Positions 17,105-23,344 of a stretch of 35,733 nucleotides of DNA are shown one piece after another. Source of the stretch: an uncultured Burkholderiales bacterium (GTDB taxonomy: Bacteria; Pseudomonadota; Gammaproteobacteria; Burkholderiales; Burkholderiaceae_C); the NCBI GenBank assembly GCA_903856995.1, contig CAIODK010000165.1:1-35733 (forward strand). The letters run 5' to 3'. The position numbers were made by a program, and so were the translations under genes. Numbering within the stretch: position 1 is the first letter of the stretch; the number at the start of each line of letters is the position of its first letter. Below the pieces are notes generated by a model that saw nothing but the letters and a program-made list of their open reading frames with translations, was not told the origin of the DNA and ran no database searches.

Positions 17105-17818
17105 TTAAAAATCCATGCCCTGCTTGCGTTTGATGTCTTCAACGCGCGGAGAAGCCAAGAACTGCAAGAACGACTGAACAGCAGCGACACGCGAGGTGTC
17201 GTTGGTAATGATTTGCGCAATCCCCGCAGAGAAGGTGGTGATGAACGCCACATCCTCAGGCAGGGTCCCCAGCACATCGATGCCGGGCATTGAAATGAGT
17301 TCACTCAATTGTTGAAAACCCAAAGCGGCCTGGCCCTTAGCCACCAACTCACCGACAGGTGTGCCTGGAGCGGGGACCACGATGCGGGTTTTGATTTGGT
17401 CGGCAATGCCCCAACGTTCAAACAATTTTTCAAGGTAAACGCCGCTCGGGCCTGTCGAGTAGCTGAGTGAGGGACTGGCTAACACGGCGGCTTTCAAAGC
17501 GGCTTCGTTGCTCAAGTCAGGATGCACAGTGCCAGCTTGTACGGCCACCGCCACGGGTGAACGCACCCAGTCGTTGCGGCTACCTTGTTGCACATGACCG
17601 GAAGCAATCAAGCGCTCAATCGCATCTGCGGCCAACAACACCATGTCAAATACCTCGCCGGCTTGGACGCGTTTGGCCGCATCAACGCCTCCGACAGATT
17701 CGATCTGCACCACTACACCCGTTTCGACTTGGTATGCGTGCGTCAAATCAGCCAGCAAAGCCTTGGTGGCCATGGACGAAATGCCTCGCAAAACGAGGGG
17801 GTTGGTAGGGGTATGCAT
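17105..17818 (-). CDS. ModA-like substrate-binding protein without a signal peptide, first gene of the pmd operon
   Basis: The 237-residue protein resembles the type II periplasmic binding proteins annotated as molybdate-binding (ModA). Typical parts are F-D-M-V-L-L-A-A-D-A-I near residue 58, S-L-S-Y-S-T-G-P-S-G-V-Y near 117 and Q-A-A-L-G-F-Q-Q-L-S-E-L near 167. Its N-terminus (M-H-T-P-T-N-P-L-V-L-R-G-I-S-S-M) has no hydrophobic core, so secretion is not expected. No ModB/ModC genes are near. It begins the operon, divergent from the LysR gene, where the Comamonas operon has pmdU and pmdK. It is not related to the PrpF-like tautomerase PmdU by anything visible. A cytoplasmic ligand-sensing or carrier role is possible; the function is unknown. 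Confidence 0.75.
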   Translation of the reverse strand: MHTPTNPLVLRGISSMATKALLADLTHAYQVETGVVVQIESVGGVDAAKRVQAGEVFDMVLLAADAIERLIASGHVQQGSRNDWVRSPVAVAVQAGTVHPDLSNEAALKAAVLASPSLSYSTGPSGVYLEKLFERWGIADQIKTRIVVPAPGTPVGELVAKGQAALGFQQLSELISMPGIDVLGTLPEDVAFITTFSAGIAQIITNDTSRVAAVQSFLQFLASPRVEDIKRKQGMDF

Positions 17819-17887
17819 GCGGTGGATTCTAGAGATTTACCCCAGAACTAGGCGTTAAATGCAGGACTAGCTGCTATGCCGTTTTTA

Positions 17888-17908
17888 AATAACGGACAAT
17901 TGGTTATT
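17888..17908. promoter_or_regulatory. LysR-type operator between pmdR and the pmd operon
   Basis: Arms AATAAC (17888-17893) and GTTATT (17903-17908) form a perfect 6-bp dyad with a nine-base centre, 16 bases before the LysR start in the divergent intergenic region. A second dyad, GCAG-N6-CTGC, is at 17861-17874. Position and shape fit binding by the LysR protein, which would control both itself and the pmd operon; this is inferred. Confidence 0.5.
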
Positions 17909-17924
17909 CAAAATCGAGAATTGC

Positions 17925-18845
17925 ATGGAACTCAAACAAATCGAATCTTTTGTGCGCGTCGCCGAACTGGGTAGCTTCACCAAAGCGGCCTTAGCATTGG
18001 GCATTCCGCAACCTCTTCTGAGTCGCCACGTGCGCCAACTGGAAGTGGAGTTGCACCAGAACCTGCTGATGCGCAATGGGCGAGGCGTCACGGTGACGGA
18101 AGCTGGCTTGGTGATGCTCGAACACGGACGGGGTATCTTGCATCAAGTGGCTGTGGCACAAGAGGAGCTGGGAACCGTGCGCGGCGCATTGGCAGGACGT
18201 GTGTCGATCGGTTTGCCGCCTAGCTTGTCCAAGCTGGTGACGGTGCCACTGACCATGTCGTTTCGCGCTTATTTGCCACATGCACAACTGTCACTGACCG
18301 AAGGGTTTTCCGTGTTGATGGTCGAGAGCTTGCGCGCAGGTCGCCTGGATATGGCCGTGCTCTACAACCCACCGCCCTCGCCTGATTTGGAAATGACGCT
18401 GCTGCACGAAGACACCCTGATCTTGATTTCGGGGAAGAAAGGTCAGCAGCATCGTGCTGAAACAAAACTCAAACCCGTGATGCAACTGGCTGATTTGGCG
18501 AAGTTGCCACTCATCGCGCCTAGCCGCCCCAATGCATTTCGCTTGTTGATTGACACGGAAATGCAACGAATCAACTGCAAGCCCAACATCGTTTTCGAGA
18601 TTGATGGCTTGAACGCCATTTTGGAACTCGTCAAAGAAGGCTTGGGCTATGCCGTTTTGCCAGCCTACACACTGAGCAATTTCGCCAAGCCAGAAGACTT
18701 CACCACGCACTTGGTCGAAAAACCAAAGTTGATGAGTCAACTGATGTTGGTGTGGTCAGCCCGACGTCCACTCACGGCAACCCACAAAGCAACCATGAAG
18801 CTGACGCAAGAGGTCGCCACTCAAGCACTGCTGGCCAATGGCTGA
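17925..18845 (+). CDS. pmdR: LysR-family regulator of the protocatechuate 4,5-cleavage operon
   Basis: The 306-residue protein is a full-length LysR regulator. It starts M-E-L-K-Q-I-E-S-F-V-R-V-A-E-L-G-S-F-T, with the recognition helix in Q-P-L-L-S-R-H-V-R-Q-L-E. The rest is the two-lobed effector domain, including S-I-G-L-P-P-S near residue 89 and G-L-G-Y-A-V-L-P near 239. It is divergent from the operon with a 106-base gap, the usual arrangement for a LysR activator and its target. In Comamonas a LysR protein, PmdR, controls the pmd genes; the name is given by this context. The effector is probably protocatechuate or a pathway intermediate. Its stop abuts that of the convergent membrane-protein gene with no gap. 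Confidence 0.82.
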   Translation: MELKQIESFVRVAELGSFTKAALALGIPQPLLSRHVRQLEVELHQNLLMRNGRGVTVTEAGLVMLEHGRGILHQVAVAQEELGTVRGALAGRVSIGLPPSLSKLVTVPLTMSFRAYLPHAQLSLTEGFSVLMVESLRAGRLDMAVLYNPPPSPDLEMTLLHEDTLILISGKKGQQHRAETKLKPVMQLADLAKLPLIAPSRPNAFRLLIDTEMQRINCKPNIVFEIDGLNAILELVKEGLGYAVLPAYTLSNFAKPEDFTTHLVEKPKLMSQLMLVWSARRPLTATHKATMKLTQEVATQALLANG

Positions 18846-19739
18846 TTACCAGCTGTCGTCGCCGCCACCTGAATCAGCACTGTCCCAATCGCTGCCAGAG
18901 CCGGCATCGAATGCGCCTAAGTCGGGTTGCGCAGGGGCGTCAAATGGCACGTAGCCCCCATTGCCTGCTGCGGGTGCTGCACTGGGTGCCGATGCATTGT
19001 GATGGTCACCCTCAAACGCTTTAGACAAGGCATAGCCCGCCGCCACACCTGCCAAACCACCGACGACAGCACCCGTCATGGTCGAGCCACCGCTATTCGG
19101 CTGGGCGTAACCCTGCTGCGGGGCAGCTGCATAGCCTGGCGCATTGGGGGTGAACTGTGCGCCAAAGCCACGCGGCGCTAATGGGGCGCCCGCGGGGGCA
19201 GGTACAGGTGCGTAGTTTGTGTTGTTGGCATTGGCGACCGCCGAGCGGCGGAACCACAAACCGAGCACAACCAAGCCGGCAATAGCCAGCCACACGTAGC
19301 TGAGTGGGAACCCGCTGCTTGCTGGCGCTACAGGTACCGCTTGGGTGGCAGCGTGCGTACCTGGCGCGACAGAAGGCGACATCACCACGGAAGAGGATGG
19401 GGATGCCAAATCGCTCACTTTGGTGAACACGGCGTTGAACTTCTCGGGACTGGTCGCGAACTTCAGCGATGGCTCAATGTCCTTGGCTTTTTGCAGCTCG
19501 GTTTGCGCTTCTTTGTAGCGCTGCTCGTGGGCCAGCACTTGGCCAAGCTCGTAATGCGCTTTGGCGCTTTGTGGTTTGTCTTGAAGAACTTCGCGCAGCA
19601 TGGCTTCTGCCTGCGTGTAATGACCGGCGCTGACGGCGCCTTCAATATCTTTGGGCGTAGGCAAGGCCAATGCCAGCGTGGCACTCACAATCAGCACGGT
19701 AGCCGCTAAAGATTTCAGCAATCGGGTCAACATAGTCAT
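18846..19739 (-). CDS. Membrane protein with a TPR-like N-terminus and a glycine-rich, acidic C-terminus
   Basis: The 297-residue protein has a signal-like hydrophobic segment (residues 8-26), two TPR-like helices around residues 30-95 (A-G-H-Y-T-Q-A-E-A-M-L-R-E and A-H-Y-E-L-G-Q-V-L-A-H-E-Q-R-Y-K-E-A), and a Ser/Pro/Val linker. A second membrane segment (Y-V-W-L-A-I-A-G-L-V-V-L-G-L-W) is followed by a proline/alanine/glycine-rich stretch, a G-A-V-V-G-G-L-A-G-V-A-A-G glycine-zipper-like helix and the end D-S-G-G-G-D-D-S-W. The TPR part should face the periplasm and suggests protein-protein contact. The function is unknown. The start may be 19739 or the third codon at 19733. It lies just downstream of the old tRNA locus terminator. 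Confidence 0.72.
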   Translation of the reverse strand: MTMLTRLLKSLAATVLIVSATLALALPTPKDIEGAVSAGHYTQAEAMLREVLQDKPQSAKAHYELGQVLAHEQRYKEAQTELQKAKDIEPSLKFATSPEKFNAVFTKVSDLASPSSSVVMSPSVAPGTHAATQAVPVAPASSGFPLSYVWLAIAGLVVLGLWFRRSAVANANNTNYAPVPAPAGAPLAPRGFGAQFTPNAPGYAAAPQQGYAQPNSGGSTMTGAVVGGLAGVAAGYALSKAFEGDHHNASAPSAAPAAGNGGYVPFDAPAQPDLGAFDAGSGSDWDSADSGGGDDSW

Positions 19740-19937
19740 GAACTACCTTTCAAAAAAACCTGCATCACACATGCGGTGCATTGTGCATCGCGGATGTGAC
19801 GGCTTGGTAAACCACGCGAGCTCTCGCCTAGTTGGGTGCACCCATCCGAAATACAAGGGGAAAGATGAAAAGCGTGGCAGAAACGAAAAAGGCTCCTTGC
19901 GGAACCTTTGACTTTGGCTTGTTTGAAGCGTTTGAAC
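19740..19937. other. Intergenic stretch between the membrane-protein gene and the tRNA remnant
   Basis: No credible gene is seen. It holds a terminator-like hairpin (19886-19908, listed separately) and an imperfect inverted repeat around 19768-19798 with arms CACAT and ATGTG, which may belong to the promoter region of the membrane-protein gene. Confidence 0.5.
19886..19908 (-). terminator. Rho-independent terminator, probably the original one of the tRNA-Val locus
   Basis: On the minus strand the arms AAGGTTCC and GGAGCCTT form an eight-pair stem (one G-U) around a GCAA tetraloop and are followed by five T. It lies about 39 bases beyond the 3' end of the truncated tRNA copy, where the terminator of an intact tRNA gene would stand. 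Confidence 0.75.
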
Positions 19938-19991
19938 TGGCAAAAATGGTGGGCGATGCACGTTTCGAACTTGCGACCCCCACAGTGTGAA
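19938..19991 (-). pseudogene. Truncated tRNA-Val copy (anticodon region to CCA plus trailer), distal attachment-site repeat
   Basis: These 54 bases equal positions 23225-23278 except for one base (C at 19961 versus A at 23248). They include the 3' part of tRNA-Val from the anticodon loop to CCA and nine bases of trailer. The D-arm and 5' acceptor half are absent. The single change breaks a T-arm pair, as expected for an inactive copy. This is the displaced 3' end typical of integration into a tRNA gene. Confidence 0.85.
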
Positions 19992-20186
19992 GACTATGGC
20001 AGTTTGCCAATTTATTAAATTAAATCAACGACTTATCTAATTATAAATGTCCAAAAGTAGTATAGTTTTAGTATAGCTTTTCACTTATATAGTTATTACT
20101 TTCAAACCATACTTAGAACTTGTAGGACACCAAGCGTAAAGACTCTTTACGCTTGTAAGTTTTGGGTTTGCACTCATGCAATAAAG
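19992..20186. other. A+T-rich intergenic stretch at the island edge with a strong hairpin
   Basis: No gene is seen. A perfect ten-pair stem-loop lies at 20131-20155: CAAGCGTAAA, loop GACTC, TTTACGCTTG. It is 31 bases beyond the gntR stop. It lacks a clear T-run on the minus strand but may still end or stabilise the gntR transcript. The rest is long A/T tracts. Confidence 0.55.
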
Positions 20187-20837
20187 CTACCGATCTTTCA
20201 CAACTCTACGGATCGTGTTTGCGAAGTGATCGTTAACAGCCCTCTTCATTTTTTTCACATCACGGCTAGCTAAGGCTTGGGCAATTTCTTCATGGTCCTC
20301 TAAAGCACCACGCCAATTTTCAGGTGTGTTGTTGCCACTGTATCTGAGGCTACGCATGCGTTTGCTAAGGGTGCTATGAAGCATCGTTAGTGATTCGTTA
20401 TCAGCCATCTCCACCAAAGTGTCATGAATTTTTTGATTTAAATCGAAATATTCTGGCCGTTTACCTTTTGCGTACAACACTTTCATTTTTTCGTTCATGG
20501 CCAGCACTTGGTCAATTCGATGTTGATCTGTCTTACATGCCTTTTGGGCTGCAAAACTTTCTAGCAGCCCCATTACCTCCAACATGTCTGCAGCATCTTT
20601 AGAACTGAAATTTTTTACTACAGCGCCACGCAAAGGCAACAACTCCACCAAACCCTCAGACGCTAACACCTTCAAAGCCTCACGAATTGGTGTTCTAGAA
20701 ACGCCCAAATCTCTGCTTATCTCTAACTCAGGCACTCTTTCCCCCGGCTTAATTTGCGATTCAACAATTAAGTTGCGCAAACGAGATGTCACCTCTAAAT
20801 GGAGCGATGTTCTTGCAATTGGATCTTTCACGGACAT
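20187..20837 (-). CDS. GntR-family transcriptional regulator (FadR/VanR-type C-terminal domain)
   Basis: From Met at 20837 the protein has 216 residues, usual for FCD-domain GntR regulators. The longer frame to 20924 covers the operator and is rejected. The winged helix holds K-P-G-E-R-V-P-E-L-E-I-S, R-D-L-G-V-S-R-T-P-I-R-E-A-L and the wing L-P-L-R-G-A-V-V. The C-terminal all-helical domain has candidate metal ligands in D-L-N-Q-K-I-H, H-E-E and N-D-H-F. It is divergent from the pdxA-like gene, and the 107-base gap holds strong dyads. It likely represses the two-gene pdxA-like/Bug operon until a ligand binds. The ligand is unknown, probably a small hydroxy acid or the pathway substrate. Confidence 0.87.
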   Translation of the reverse strand: MSVKDPIARTSLHLEVTSRLRNLIVESQIKPGERVPELEISRDLGVSRTPIREALKVLASEGLVELLPLRGAVVKNFSSKDAADMLEVMGLLESFAAQKACKTDQHRIDQVLAMNEKMKVLYAKGKRPEYFDLNQKIHDTLVEMADNESLTMLHSTLSKRMRSLRYSGNNTPENWRGALEDHEEIAQALASRDVKKMKRAVNDHFANTIRRVVKDR

Positions 20838-20850
20838 AGATATTCGAGGG

Positions 20851-20913
20851 TAATTACGGATGCCGATGATTGTATGAGATTCATTACACTGTAATCCGTA
20901 ATTACAGATTACA
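20851..20913. promoter_or_regulatory. GntR operator cluster between gntR and the pdxA-like gene
   Basis: A 24-bp nearly perfect palindrome occupies 20890-20913, with outer arms TGTAATC and GATTACA around a GTAATTAC core. A further arm TAATTACGGAT at 20851-20861 is the exact inverted copy of ATCCGTAATTA at 20894-20904. The core resembles GTAATTAC-type half-sites expected for FadR/VanR-type GntR proteins. The spacing of about 43 bases between the copies could allow DNA looping. Binding is inferred. Confidence 0.65.
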
Positions 20914-20944
20914 CATAAGATCAATTTTGTTTTGAAAGAACCTA

Positions 20945-21901
20945 ATGACGCTTCCTACCATTGCTCTGTTCACTGGCGATCCTGCAGGCATAGGTCCTGA
21001 ACTGGTTCAAAAACTGCTGCAAGACCCAGTTAGTCATCAAGCAAAAAAAATCATTTTGATAGGCCAAAAAGGCTGCATATCGCCGAGTTCAATTTCAACT
21101 TGGCACGACTGGTCAGGTCACATGGCTCCTTCATTCAAAGCCGCCTCTGCAGACGCTCATAACGGGGCTTACATGATTGAGGCTTTGGCACAAGGTGTTG
21201 CATTGGTTAGAGATGGTCAAGCGGATGCCTTTTGTTTTGCTCCCCTTAATAAAAGCGCCCTTCGCCTTGGCGGTATGCACCAAGAAGACGAACTTCGCTG
21301 GTTTGAAGAATTTTTGAACTACAAAGGCGTATGCGGCGAGCTTAATGTCTTAGAGAATCTTTGGACCTCACGCGTCACATCTCATGTACCCTTGAAAGAA
21401 GTCAGTAATCTGCTGTCGAGTCAAAAAGTATTTGAATCGATATGGATGATTTCAAATGCACTCAAGGCAGCGGGAAAACAAAAACCACGCATAGCAATTT
21501 GCGGGCTTAATCCACACAATGGCGACAACGGTAACTATGGCGATGAAGAAATCAAAATCATTGCACCAGGGGTAGAGATGGCTCAGAGAGAAGACATCAA
21601 TGCAGACGGTCCCTTTCCTGCAGATACTGCATTCGTCCGCGCCATTCGAAAAGACGATGGGTATGACGGCGTAGTCACCATGTACCACGACCAAGGACAA
21701 ATCGCAATGAAACTAATGGGTTTTGAAAAAGGGGTCACTGTGCATGGCGGGCTCCCTATCCCCATCACTACTCCGGCGCATGGAACCGCATACGACATCG
21801 TTGGAAAAAACTTAGCTAATCCCCAAGCCATGCTGAATGCATTCGAATTGGCTTGCCGAATGGGACAACACCATCGTAAACAAAATAAATCAATGACTTA
21901 A
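20945..21901 (+). CDS. PdxA-family dehydrogenase (PdxA2-like, possibly acting on a hydroxy acid phosphate or cyclic diol)
   Basis: The 318-residue protein has all PdxA family marks: G-D-P-A-G-I-G-P-E at 11-19, the metal histidines His147 (S-H-V-P-L), His191 (L-N-P-H-N-G) and His248 (Y-H-D-Q-G), and P-A-H-G-T-A-Y-D near residue 278. PdxA proper oxidises 4-hydroxythreonine phosphate in vitamin B6 synthesis. Paralogues act on D-threonate/L-erythronate phosphates together with a DUF1537 kinase, or on the terephthalate dihydrodiol (TphB). Neither a kinase nor an oxygenase gene is present here. Pairing with GntR and a Bug receptor suggests a catabolic paralogue, not pyridoxine synthesis. The Bug gene follows 27 bases downstream. 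Confidence 0.8.
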   Translation: MTLPTIALFTGDPAGIGPELVQKLLQDPVSHQAKKIILIGQKGCISPSSISTWHDWSGHMAPSFKAASADAHNGAYMIEALAQGVALVRDGQADAFCFAPLNKSALRLGGMHQEDELRWFEEFLNYKGVCGELNVLENLWTSRVTSHVPLKEVSNLLSSQKVFESIWMISNALKAAGKQKPRIAICGLNPHNGDNGNYGDEEIKIIAPGVEMAQREDINADGPFPADTAFVRAIRKDDGYDGVVTMYHDQGQIAMKLMGFEKGVTVHGGLPIPITTPAHGTAYDIVGKNLANPQAMLNAFELACRMGQHHRKQNKSMT

Positions 21902-21928
21902 ACCTTGATTACCTAACTAGGAGACGAA

Positions 21929-22888
21929 ATGAATAAACACATTACCGTTTTGGTGTCCGCTCTCTTATTTGCCCTCAGCACTCAAGCACAAAACTCTTAC
22001 CCAAATAAACCCGTCAAAATAATGGTGGGCGCAGGCGCTGGCGGCGGTACTGACATCATTGCGCGCATGCTGGCAGAGAAAATGAGTGATTCGCTAAAAG
22101 GCACCTTCATTGTTGAAAACAAACCTGGCGCCGCAAACACCATCGCGGCCGAACTCACCGCTAAGGCTGTGCCAGATGGACACACTCTCTTAGTTGCTAC
22201 CAATACAGGGCAAGCCATCGCGCCACATTTGATCAAGTTGTCCTACGATCCCATGAAAGATTTAACACCCCTTGGATTGGTAGTCACCGTTCCTAACGTA
22301 TTGGTGGTTGGCTCCAACGTCCCTGCCAACAACATCAAAGAGTTGGTCGCACTAATGAAAGCAAAGCCTGAGGAGTTTAAATATGCTTCATCAGGCGTTG
22401 GCAGCACGCAGCACATTGCAGGCGAAGGATTTGACTTGGCAGCCGGCGTCAAGAGTGTGCACATACCCTACAAAGGAAGTGCCCAGGCCCACTTAGACAT
22501 CATTGCAGGCAATGTCCAGATCATGTTTGACACAACATCCTCTGCCATGGGCCAAATCAAAGCAGGTAAATTCAAACCCTTGGCTGTGACCACTGCACAA
22601 CGCACCTCTGAACTACCCAACGTTCCGACCTTGGCTGAAGCTGGTGTACCTGGTTTTGAGATGAGCACCTGGTATGGCCTATTCGTGACAACAGGTACCC
22701 CCCCTGATGTGGTGGTAAAGCTTCAAACTGAATTAGCACGAATCATCAAATTACCCGATGTACAAATCAAACTCAAAGGACTTGGCGGCGAATCAGGCAA
22801 CCTTAGTCCTGAAGAATTTACAAAACTAAATCGTCAGGAGTTTGAGCGATTTGGCAAGTTGATCAAACTGGCCAACATCAAAATGTGA
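21929..22888 (+). CDS. Bug/TctC-family periplasmic solute receptor carried on the island
   Basis: The 319-residue protein has a signal peptide ending near T-Q-A-Q and the Bug hallmarks Y-P-N-K-P-V-K-I-M-V-G-A-G-A-G-G-G-T-D-I, V-E-N-K-P-G-A-A-N-T-I-A and V-H-I-P-Y-K-G-S-A-Q-A. An AGGAG ribosome site stands before the ATG. It is the second gene after the pdxA-like gene and probably delivers its substrate or precursor. No TctAB genes are near. Its codon use is more A/T-rich than that of the Bug gene at 14257-15222, and the two differ clearly in sequence, so this is not a recent duplication of that gene. Confidence 0.87.
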   Translation: MNKHITVLVSALLFALSTQAQNSYPNKPVKIMVGAGAGGGTDIIARMLAEKMSDSLKGTFIVENKPGAANTIAAELTAKAVPDGHTLLVATNTGQAIAPHLIKLSYDPMKDLTPLGLVVTVPNVLVVGSNVPANNIKELVALMKAKPEEFKYASSGVGSTQHIAGEGFDLAAGVKSVHIPYKGSAQAHLDIIAGNVQIMFDTTSSAMGQIKAGKFKPLAVTTAQRTSELPNVPTLAEAGVPGFEMSTWYGLFVTTGTPPDVVVKLQTELARIIKLPDVQIKLKGLGGESGNLSPEEFTKLNRQEFERFGKLIKLANIKM

Positions 22889-23224
22889 CAAGCAATCGGT
22901 AAATGTTCACTAGAAAAATAGAACAGGCAATTTGCAATCAAGTTGTTGTAACCGGCTCCTGAAAGAAGCGCAATGCGAAGGAGCGATAGCAAATCAGACA
23001 GAACATGCTTAGAAATAAGAACTGCATTTTCAATGCGAGTACCTTGCTCACGTAGCGTGAGCATATGAAGTTTTGTAACCCAATTCAATCCGGCTTATCG
23101 CGATGAATAAATCAACAAGTTTCAGTTTTGAAGAGACGAAAAAAATGCTTCCTAGGGAAGCATATGTCGAACTCTTAAAAAGTAAATTCTGAAAACACCC
23201 TAAGTGATTGGTGGCGTTCAGATT
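22889..23224. other. Intergenic stretch at the island edge
   Basis: No convincing gene is present. An 84-codon minus-strand frame (22834-23088) includes the short stretch G-T-R-I-E-N-A-V-L-I, which recalls M24 peptidases, but it overlaps the Bug gene end and has no other family sign. A perfect hairpin TGCTCACG-TAG-CGTGAGCA is at 23045-23063, and a terminator at 23139-23163 is listed separately. Confidence 0.5.
23139..23163 (-). terminator. Rho-independent terminator downstream of tRNA-Val
   Basis: On the minus strand ATGCTTCC-CTA-GGAAGCAT forms a perfect eight-pair stem with a three-base loop, running into a seven-T tract. It lies about 70 bases after the tRNA 3' end and should end the tRNA transcript. 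It belongs to the island side of the junction. Confidence 0.78.
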
Positions 23225-23278
23225 TGGCAAAAATGGTGGGCGATGCAAGTTTCGAACTTGCGACCCCCACAGTGTGAA
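23225..23278 (-). repeat. Proximal attachment-site repeat, part of the intact tRNA-Val gene
   Basis: These 54 bases match 19938-19991 with one mismatch. The repeat covers nine bases of trailer, CCA, the T-arm, the variable loop, the anticodon 3' stem and most of the anticodon loop. The match ends sharply inside the anticodon loop, a usual crossover zone for tRNA-targeting integrases. Confidence 0.85.
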
Positions 23279-23308
23279 TGTGGTGCTCTACCCCTGAGCT
23301 AATCGCCC
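23234..23308 (-). tRNA. tRNA-Val, anticodon CAC, CCA encoded
   Basis: Read on the minus strand, the gene folds as a full cloverleaf. The acceptor pair is GGGCGAT/ATCGCCC, and the D-arm GCTC...GAGC holds AGGGGTA. The anticodon stem CCACA/TGTGG has loop TTCACAC (anticodon CAC, reading GTG), and the T-arm is GCAAG-TTCGAAA-CTTGC. A discriminator A and encoded CCA end at 23234. It lies between the island and dnaQ. Confidence 0.95.
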
Positions 23309-23344
23309 ATTTTTACCTTATTCCCATTGCTGGAAAGTCAATAA

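Larger units (their letters stand above)
19938..23278. mobile_element. Small tRNA-Val-bounded genomic island without integrase (3.29 kb)
   Basis: Direct 54-bp repeats (19938-19991 and 23225-23278, 53/54 identical) frame three genes: gntR, a pdxA-like gene and a Bug receptor gene. The intact tRNA is at one end and the displaced 3' fragment at the other, in the same orientation, as site-specific integration at a tRNA 3' end would leave. The interior is visibly richer in A and T than both flanks. Each end also has its own terminator-like hairpin on the tRNA strand. No integrase, excisionase or other mobility gene is present. It could be a remnant of a larger island or an element moved in trans. 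Confidence 0.72.

Noticed and set aside
14257-22888. Possibility that the two Bug receptor genes are a recent duplication
   Set aside because: They share only family hallmarks; sequence and codon use differ clearly.
23045-23063. Perfect TGCTCACG/CGTGAGCA hairpin considered as a terminator of the island operon
   Set aside because: No T-run follows on either strand and it lies about 155 bases after the Bug stop; kept only as a note in the intergenic entry.
22834-23088. Minus-strand frame with a G-T-R-I-E-N stretch, considered as a peptidase M24 remnant
   Set aside because: Only a few residues match, it overlaps the Bug gene end, and no other family motif follows.
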